This document shows positions 1 to 5,840 of a stretch of 7,912 bases of DNA, one piece after another. Position numbers and translations under genes: made by a program. This DNA is from Bacteroidales bacterium (GTDB lineage Bacteria; Bacteroidota; Bacteroidia; Bacteroidales; UBA932). The DNA is taken from positions 1 to 7,912 of the forward strand of contig JAFROA010000304.1 of assembly GCA_017429885.1 (NCBI GenBank), written 5' to 3'. The notes below the pieces were generated by a model. It did not search any database. It was not told the origin of the DNA and saw only the letters and a program-made list of their open reading frames with translations. Position 1 is the first letter of the stretch, and each line of letters opens with the position of its first letter.

Positions 1-1
1 G

Positions 2-619
2 GGTGTCTTCTATGTGTTCAAGAGCGATGGTTATACCGAGGACGGTAACCTCAAGTACATTGATGTTGACGGGAACAAGACTCTTAATAATGATGACCGC
101 TTCATCCTCGGTAATCCACATCCTAAATTCACGGGCGGTTTCAACACCGAAGTCAGTTGGAAGGGACTTTCCTTCTCGATGTTCTGGTCCGGCAGCTACG
201 GCAACGATGTCTATAACATCGCCAGGGCGCAGTACATGGACTATGGAATGGGACTTAACATGTTGAAGGAGGTTTATTACAGCCACTGGGATCAGAACAA
301 CTCGGCCGAGCAGAACGCGGCAGCCAAGTATCCGAAGATCTCGGCCAACCGCAACATCCAGCAGTCCGACCTCTTCATCGAGGATGGCTCTTACTTGAGG
401 CTCAAGAACATCCAACTTGGTTACGCCATTCCTTTCAAGTGGGATTGGATAAAGAGAGCATTCGTTTATGTGAGTGGCCAGAATCTCTTGACCCTGACCA
501 AATACTCCGGCTGGGATCCAGAGGTCAACTCTTATGGAAGCGATACGAATATCGCTATTGACTGGCATGGCTATCCCATGACCAAGACCGTTTCCTTTGG
601 TGTCAACCTTACATTCTAA
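2..619 (+). CDS. SusC-like TonB-dependent outer-membrane transporter, C-terminal 205 codons (5' end outside window)
   Basis: This is the C-terminal part of a SusC/RagA-type TonB-dependent porin, which imports oligosaccharides across the outer membrane using TonB energy. The frame is open to the left edge, so the GTG at position 14 is internal and the N-terminal plug domain and most of the barrel lie upstream. Visible family signatures are a Gly/Asp-rich stretch (GYTEDGNLKYIDVDGN), then a P-x-F-x-GG-x-N strand typical of late SusC barrel strands, then QNLLTLTKYSGWDPEVNSYG and the terminal strand TKTVSFGVNLTF. The terminal Phe fits recognition by the BAM barrel-assembly machinery. The stop lies 15 bp before the susD-like start, the usual susC-susD arrangement, so the two are almost certainly co-transcribed and form a complex. 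Substrate specificity cannot be read from this fragment. Confidence 0.95.
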   Translation, partial: GVFYVFKSDGYTEDGNLKYIDVDGNKTLNNDDRFILGNPHPKFTGGFNTEVSWKGLSFSMFWSGSYGNDVYNIARAQYMDYGMGLNMLKEVYYSHWDQNNSAEQNAAAKYPKISANRNIQQSDLFIEDGSYLRLKNIQLGYAIPFKWDWIKRAFVYVSGQNLLTLTKYSGWDPEVNSYGSDTNIAIDWHGYPMTKTVSFGVNLTF

Positions 620-634
620 TAATCGCTGAATATC

Positions 635-2116
635 ATGAAAAAGTATATCTACATATTCTTGACGGCAGCGCTTCTCACGCCGATGGTTTCTTCCTGTAAT
701 GATTGGCTGGAAGAGCACCCTAAAGCCATAGCCGTGGATACGTTCTACAACACCGTGGACGAGGCCAACGCCGCGATTGCCGCGGTTAGCAATAGACTTA
801 GGGCTGTTATAACTGCTTCTACGCTTCCCGCATTCATGGAGTGCTTTGCGGATTATGACTACGGTCGTGGAACATGGGCCCCTAACAGCACCTATGATAT
901 TTTGAACGTCACCAACAAGGGTCGTACAGATGGTATCTGGACCAACCTCTATAGGGTTATCCGTGACGCTAACATCTGTATCTCCCGCTTCCCTGAGGCC
1001 TCATCCCTCACAGATGTTCAAAAGGCTGCTTATATTGCAGAGGCTCGTTTCTACAGGGCATTCGCCTATTTTGACTTGGTCCGTTTCTGGAACAATGTTC
1101 CTCTTCGCACCGACGCCAACATGGACGAATGGGAGATGCCTCTCACTCCAGCGGCACAGATTTGGGATTTCCTCATTGAAGACCTGACATATGCGGTCCA
1201 GAACGCTCCTGACAAACCTGTCCTTCAGGGAAGACCTTGCAAGGATGCGGCAAGAGCCCTGCTGGCCGATGTGTACATGACAAGGAAGAATTTCTCTTCG
1301 GCGAAACCCCTCTTGGAAGCCATCATCAACGGAGGCAGCTACTCTTTGGTTCCCGTGGAGACAGTCCGTGATTTTGACAACATCTTCGGCTACAATGTGA
1401 CCAGCAGCTCAGAGGAAATATTCTATGGGAAGACATCCCGTACAGGAAATGCCGGTTGGGAGCTTTGCATGTACTATGCTCATCCTAATGGCAAGGTGAA
1501 TGGACAGAAGATGTACAAACCCGGTGGATGGTATGCGTTAGTGTTGTGCTCCGAGAACAAATGGATCAAGGAGTGGGATGCCAATGACCTCCGCAAGGAC
1601 TTCAACTATCTGCCATTCACAAGAATGGATACGTTCGACAACCTTCCGATGGATGGACTTACCGGAAAATTCTGGGATCCCGAAGCGGCTAGCGCAGGTG
1701 GAGGAACATGCGACAACCCTGTCTACCGTTATGCCGATGTCCTGATGATGTATGCCGAGGTTCTCAACGAGGTGAACAATGGCCCTACCGCTGAAGCAAT
1801 CGAGTACTTGAACAAGATCCACAGACGCGGTTACGGCTATCCCGCCGACACACCATCGCCTGTCGACTTCAAGCTTGAGGACTATAGCACCAAGCAGGCA
1901 TTCATGGATATTCTCACCAAGGAGCAGTGCTATGAGTTCTGGGGTGAGGCTAAACGTTGGCCGTTCCTCGTGAGGACCGGTCAGGCCGAGAAATATGTGA
2001 AGGAATACAAGGGCAGGGATATCAACCCCAACCTGTATCACTTCCCTATTCCTGACACTGAGTTCACTTACAATACAGCTCTGGATCCTAGCAAAGACCA
2101 GAATCCTGGTTATTAA
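635..2116 (+). CDS. SusD/RagB-like glycan-binding outer-membrane lipoprotein
   Basis: A 493-residue SusD-family protein of normal length, expected to sit as a lipid-anchored lid on the SusC barrel and bind the target glycan at the cell surface. The leader MKKYIYIFLTAALLTPMVSS ends at Cys21, a plausible lipobox for signal peptidase II. The acidic residues soon after it (CNDWLEE) resemble, but do not strictly match, the Bacteroidota surface-export signal. Family features include an N-terminal helix region after Cys21, a TPR-like helix around residues 129-152 (AEARFYRAFAYFDLVRFW), the RYADVLMMYAEVLNE helix at about 365-379, the EQCYEFWGEAKRWPFLVRTG block from residue 430, and the C-terminal HFPIPDTEF...DQNPGY ending. 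The ATG at 635 is chosen because it directly starts the signal peptide. Ligand-binding aromatics cannot be assigned by eye because they are not conserved across SusD proteins. Confidence 0.96.
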   Translation: MKKYIYIFLTAALLTPMVSSCNDWLEEHPKAIAVDTFYNTVDEANAAIAAVSNRLRAVITASTLPAFMECFADYDYGRGTWAPNSTYDILNVTNKGRTDGIWTNLYRVIRDANICISRFPEASSLTDVQKAAYIAEARFYRAFAYFDLVRFWNNVPLRTDANMDEWEMPLTPAAQIWDFLIEDLTYAVQNAPDKPVLQGRPCKDAARALLADVYMTRKNFSSAKPLLEAIINGGSYSLVPVETVRDFDNIFGYNVTSSSEEIFYGKTSRTGNAGWELCMYYAHPNGKVNGQKMYKPGGWYALVLCSENKWIKEWDANDLRKDFNYLPFTRMDTFDNLPMDGLTGKFWDPEAASAGGGTCDNPVYRYADVLMMYAEVLNEVNNGPTAEAIEYLNKIHRRGYGYPADTPSPVDFKLEDYSTKQAFMDILTKEQCYEFWGEAKRWPFLVRTGQAEKYVKEYKGRDINPNLYHFPIPDTEFTYNTALDPSKDQNPGY

Positions 2117-2146
2117 AAAATGGTGTATTAATTAATGGTTTGAGGA

Positions 2147-2173
2147 GAGGGGGCTGGCGGTGTCAGCCCCCTT
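2147..2173 (+). terminator. GC-rich intergenic hairpin between susD-like and GH10 genes (possible terminator, attenuator or processing stem)
   Basis: An 8-bp perfect stem pairs 2149-2156 (GGGGGCTG) with 2164-2171 (CAGCCCCC). It extends outward by an A-T pair (2148/2172) and a G-U pair (2147/2173). The 7-nt loop could close further by a G-U and a C-G pair, leaving a 3-nt loop. It begins about 30 bp after the susD stop. The tract after the stem is only TTATTGATA, so the U-run expected of a strong intrinsic terminator is weak. It may act as a partial terminator, or as an mRNA 3'-end stabiliser for the susC-susD transcript. The structure is seen directly; its role is inferred. Confidence 0.6.
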
Positions 2174-2194
2174 ATTGATAATAAAGAATCAAAA

Positions 2195-3766
2195 ATGAGA
2201 AAGCAGATACTTTTCGCCATAGCAATGGTTTGCCTTGGTGGTGTCGCCTTCGGTCAGACATCATTCCCGAGGAGTCAGAAAGAGGATAAAGACAAGACGA
2301 TGAGCGAGGCCTATTGGAAATTATGGAATCCGAAGGTCCAAGCCAAGATAGACGCCGACATTGAGGCTAACCGAAAGGCCGACGCCGTGATTACCCTAGG
2401 CAATGTACCGGCAGGAACAGAGGTGAAGATTGAACAGGTATCCCATGATTTCATATTCGGGGCACATATCTTCAATTTCAACCAGCTCGGCACCCATGAG
2501 CGCAACGAAAGGTATAAGGAGCTCTATGGGACACTGTTCAATTCCGCCTCTATCGCCTTCTATTGGAAGACATTCGAGATGGAACCAGGCCGGATGCGCT
2601 TCGCGACCGAGTATTGGGACACGGAGGAGTTCTGGAACAACTGCCCGGATCCTAAGATGCAGCCCCACTGGCGCCGTCCATCCACAGACCAGGTGGTGGA
2701 TTTCTGCGAGAGCAAGGGAATCCGTCTCCATGGACACACAATCATCTGGGGTAACCGTACATGGCAACATCCTCACTGGTTGATTGAGAATATGGCCACA
2801 CCTGAGGAGAAAGCCAAACTTGACACATATGTCTCTGAGATCATCAATCCTAAAAACAATAGGGCCATCGAGCAGTACACTGATGCTTATAAGGCTTTGA
2901 CCGACGCCCAATTGTCTGATGCTCTTCCAGAGTTCACAAAGACTCTTAACACCGTGTTTGAAAAGAGGATCATAGATCTCGCGAAACGCTACCGCAACCG
3001 TATCGACAGTTGGGATGTGGTCAACGAAAGCGCCACCGACTTCAAGAAGATGAGTCCCGGTGGAAGGCTGATCAAGAGCTCTTATGGAATTATGCCGGCA
3101 GACTACACCTATAAGGCTTTCCAGACCGCCCAGAGCGTGTTTCCTGACCATGTCAAGCTGAACATCAATGATTATAACATGGGCCAGGACTACCTGGATC
3201 AGGTCAAAGACTTGACCGAGAGGGGCTGCAAGATTGACATCATGGGAGCCCAGATGCACCTTTTCGATCCTCAGCAGTGTCTTGATATTGCTGCCGGAAA
3301 GGAGATACAAACTCCAGATAAAGTCTGGGAATGGTCCAACCGCCTAGGTCAGGCCGGCAAGCCTATCCATCTCAGCGAGATCACCATCACCGCACCCGGC
3401 AATGACACCCATGGACGCCAGATCCAAGCCATTATAGCCACTAACCTTTACAGGCTCTGGTTCAGCATCAAACCCATGATGGGTATAACCTGGTGGAATG
3501 TGGTGGATGACTGCGGCGCCCCCGGCGAGCCTTCTGTCTCAGGTCTTTTCGATCGTGACATGAAGCCCAAGGCTTCCTACTACGCCCTTGACAATCTGAT
3601 CAACCACGAGTGGAAGACGAATCTCACGGTCAAGGCCGGCAAGAAGGGTGTCATCAATTTCCGCGGCTTCAAGGGCAACTATAAAGTCTCCTGGACCGAT
3701 GCCGATGGCAACGTCATGACCAAAGAGTTCTACCTCAAGAACGATGGAGACGGGGTGACTTTATAA
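2195..3766 (+). CDS. Secreted GH10-family glycoside hydrolase (endo-beta-1,4-xylanase-like, divergent)
   Basis: A 523-residue exported enzyme of family GH10, a retaining clan GH-A family best known for endo-beta-1,4-xylanases. The leader has a hydrophobic core and an AFG/Q signal-peptidase-I site after residue 20, so the product is periplasmic or secreted. Residues about 62-90 resemble the beta-rich segment preceding the barrel in plant-type GH10 proteins (KIEQVSHDFIFGAHIF). The barrel then shows HGHTIIWGN (179-187), WDVVNES with acid/base Glu278, the INDYN motif (324-328), the AQMHLF pair Gln353/His355, LSEITI with nucleophile Glu395, and Trp433-Trp434. A short beta-type tail of about 50 residues follows residue 473. 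The Glu-Asn pair expected four and three residues before Lys125 is Ala121-Phe122, and the segments before Trp185 and before Glu278 carry extra length. Xylan is the default substrate guess, but these changes leave it uncertain. It follows the hairpin and precedes the next gene by 12 bp. Confidence 0.87.
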   Translation: MRKQILFAIAMVCLGGVAFGQTSFPRSQKEDKDKTMSEAYWKLWNPKVQAKIDADIEANRKADAVITLGNVPAGTEVKIEQVSHDFIFGAHIFNFNQLGTHERNERYKELYGTLFNSASIAFYWKTFEMEPGRMRFATEYWDTEEFWNNCPDPKMQPHWRRPSTDQVVDFCESKGIRLHGHTIIWGNRTWQHPHWLIENMATPEEKAKLDTYVSEIINPKNNRAIEQYTDAYKALTDAQLSDALPEFTKTLNTVFEKRIIDLAKRYRNRIDSWDVVNESATDFKKMSPGGRLIKSSYGIMPADYTYKAFQTAQSVFPDHVKLNINDYNMGQDYLDQVKDLTERGCKIDIMGAQMHLFDPQQCLDIAAGKEIQTPDKVWEWSNRLGQAGKPIHLSEITITAPGNDTHGRQIQAIIATNLYRLWFSIKPMMGITWWNVVDDCGAPGEPSVSGLFDRDMKPKASYYALDNLINHEWKTNLTVKAGKKGVINFRGFKGNYKVSWTDADGNVMTKEFYLKNDGDGVTL

Positions 3767-3778
3767 TACCGCAAGAAT

Positions 3779-5830
3779 ATGAGAAGACTGTCATTCACGC
3801 TTGCGCTTGCCACGTTCGTTTTTTCGGGGCTATGCCTCGCACAGGAATATCCCAAGGTTGGCATCGTCCCCTCAGACGATGGGCTGTTTCCCTTTGTGAT
3901 ATCCTATGATATGGCAAAGGGAGTGACAGACTTCTCGTCGCTGCTTGACGCTCCCGCCGGGAAGCACGGTTTCACAAGGATAGAAGGCCAGCATTTCGTC
4001 AATGACGCTGGGCGAATCCGCTTCAACGGTGTAAACATCGTTGGAGGGGCATGTTTCCCTTCCCATGAGCAGGCTGAGCGCTTGGCCGCAAGGCTCGCCC
4101 ATTTCGGGATCAACTGCGTCCGGTTGCATTTCTTCGACCTGTTTAATTACAACTACAGGGCATATAACGAGAAGGGTCTGTTGGAGGATGACGGCACCTG
4201 GTGCACCATCAATCCTGAGCAGATGGATCTTTTCGATTATATGGTCTACCAGTTCAAGAAACACGGCATTTACTATAATGTCAACCTTATGGTCGGACGT
4301 CCTTTCAAGGGCAAGAACGCTTATGATGAGGCCATCCAGCAGAAGGAACTTGATTATGCCCGAAACCTCTTCACCCATGTGAATCCTTACACGGGACTCA
4401 CCCTTCCCGAGGATCCGGCCATGGCCATGGTCGAGCTCAACAACGAGGACGCCATATTCTCGTCTTACCGTGGAAGGAAGGAGTGGTCTCCTGAGAATGG
4501 AGAGCCGGCCTGGAAGACCCTTGCCGAGCTTCAGAAGGGCACAAAAGAGGAGAGGATGGAGATGTTCCATAACCTCGAAGAAGCGGACAGGAATCATTGG
4601 AATCGCCAGAAGGATCTATTAGTCAACGAGTTGGGAGTCAAGGTTCCGATCGCTTCCACTCAGATGAACTACACCTCCCCATGGGCCCTGATGGACATGG
4701 ACTATTTCGACATGCACGCTTATTGGTGCCATCCGACAAACCAGAGGGATGTAGATCGCTGGACAATCAATAATATTCCCATGATCAACGACCCCAACGG
4801 GGGAACACTGGTTAACTTGGCCGGTTACCGTCCTTCTGACAGGCCTTACACGATCTCGGAATACAACCACCCCTTCCCAAATGTTTACGGAGCTGAGGGA
4901 CAGCTGATGCTTCGCGCCTTCGGAGCCTTCCAGGGGTGGGACGGGGTTATTGTCCACGCATGGAATAATATTCATGATGAGGAGCCCGATTTCCTGCCAT
5001 ATCATTTCACAACCACCTCAAGGACAGACGTTTTGGCGCATTTCATCTGCTGCGGGACCATGTTTCTTAGGGCGGATGTGGAAGAGGCCGCTAGTCAGAC
5101 AGTTCAGAACCTCCCTTATGACTTCTACCAGAAGCAGTGGACCAAAAAACTCACACACGTGGTGTCAGGAATGCTTGCCGAAGCGACTGACAGCACCTTC
5201 CTGGCTTGGGAAAGATTCACCCGCAGGGTAGCCACCGATTACCAGGCAAAGGAAGCCAGCACATTCGAGAAGGAAACCCACCCGGCCGTAATGATGACCG
5301 ATGGCGGACAAATTGAGTGGAACAACGAGAATCCCGAGCAGGGTATGTTCATCGTCAGGACGGACAATACCAAGCTGTTCTCAGGCTTCCCTGCCGGAAG
5401 GACAATCGACTGTGGTGACGGAATCACATTCGATGTAGGCCAAACAAAGCTCGGATGGACCACTATGTCCCTGGTGAGCAAGAAAGCCAACGGTTTCGGG
5501 AAGAAGAGCACCGCCCTTCTCGTCGCCACCGGATACACCAAGCATTCGAACCAGACCCTTACGGTCGACCAGGATCCCAAAGATCCGTCCAAACCTTCGA
5601 CCCACATCCACTGCAGGCACGAGGCCTGGGGAACCGGTCCCATGCTCACTGAAGGTATTCCCGCTTCCATAAAGCTCGCATCCAAAGCCAGAAGAACCCG
5701 CTGCTGGGCCCTTGACGAGAGCGGCAAGAGGTGCGCCAAGGTTCCCGTCAAAAAGGCGGAGGATGGCAAGGCTATTATTGAGATAGGCCCTGAATACAAA
5801 ACCGTATGGTATGAGATTAAAACCAGATAA
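3779..5830 (+). CDS. Exported clan GH-A-type glycoside hydrolase, paralogue A (family not assigned)
   Basis: A 683-residue exported enzyme. The leader MRRLSFTLALATFVFSGLCLA ends in a signal-peptidase-I type CLA/Q site; Cys19 lacks a good lipobox. The N-terminal segment (PSDDGLFPFVISYDMAKG) precedes a TIM-barrel region with FGINCVRLHFFD, carrying the Arg typical of clan GH-A. VELNNED follows with predicted acid/base Glu223, then DMHAYW with His313, TISEYNHP with predicted nucleophile Glu361, and Trp395 on the last strand. A linker region leads to a C-terminal beta-rich domain (about 505-683) that starts near IEWNNENP and ends with TVWYEI. These motifs support a retaining beta-glycosidase. The acid/base motif is NNED rather than the NEP usual in GH5, so I do not assign GH5; related proteins are often annotated only as cellulase-family glycosylhydrolase. 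The product bond is unknown. It is homologous over its full length to the next gene, 10 bp downstream. Confidence 0.82.
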   Translation: MRRLSFTLALATFVFSGLCLAQEYPKVGIVPSDDGLFPFVISYDMAKGVTDFSSLLDAPAGKHGFTRIEGQHFVNDAGRIRFNGVNIVGGACFPSHEQAERLAARLAHFGINCVRLHFFDLFNYNYRAYNEKGLLEDDGTWCTINPEQMDLFDYMVYQFKKHGIYYNVNLMVGRPFKGKNAYDEAIQQKELDYARNLFTHVNPYTGLTLPEDPAMAMVELNNEDAIFSSYRGRKEWSPENGEPAWKTLAELQKGTKEERMEMFHNLEEADRNHWNRQKDLLVNELGVKVPIASTQMNYTSPWALMDMDYFDMHAYWCHPTNQRDVDRWTINNIPMINDPNGGTLVNLAGYRPSDRPYTISEYNHPFPNVYGAEGQLMLRAFGAFQGWDGVIVHAWNNIHDEEPDFLPYHFTTTSRTDVLAHFICCGTMFLRADVEEAASQTVQNLPYDFYQKQWTKKLTHVVSGMLAEATDSTFLAWERFTRRVATDYQAKEASTFEKETHPAVMMTDGGQIEWNNENPEQGMFIVRTDNTKLFSGFPAGRTIDCGDGITFDVGQTKLGWTTMSLVSKKANGFGKKSTALLVATGYTKHSNQTLTVDQDPKDPSKPSTHIHCRHEAWGTGPMLTEGIPASIKLASKARRTRCWALDESGKRCAKVPVKKAEDGKAIIEIGPEYKTVWYEIKTR

Positions 5831-5840
5831 TTACTATAGT

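Noticed and set aside
14..619. Reading the SusC frame as a short complete gene starting at GTG 14
   Set aside because: The frame is open to the window edge (Gly-Val-Phe-Tyr before the GTG), and the content is clearly the internal and C-terminal part of a SusC barrel.
2135..2142. ATGGTTTG as a Bacteroides -7 promoter element (consensus TAnnTTTG) before the GH10 gene
   Set aside because: The first two bases do not match, no -33 TTTG is found at the right distance, and it lies before the hairpin.
2396..3310. 304-codon open frame on the minus strand inside the GH10 gene
   Set aside because: It lies wholly within a confidently assigned coding region, with no leader, domain or own initiation context.
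5811..5840. Upstream ATG at 5811 as the start of paralogue B
   Set aside because: It would overlap the preceding gene by 20 bp and put ten polar residues before a normal MKK-type signal peptide; ATG 5841 gives a typical leader.
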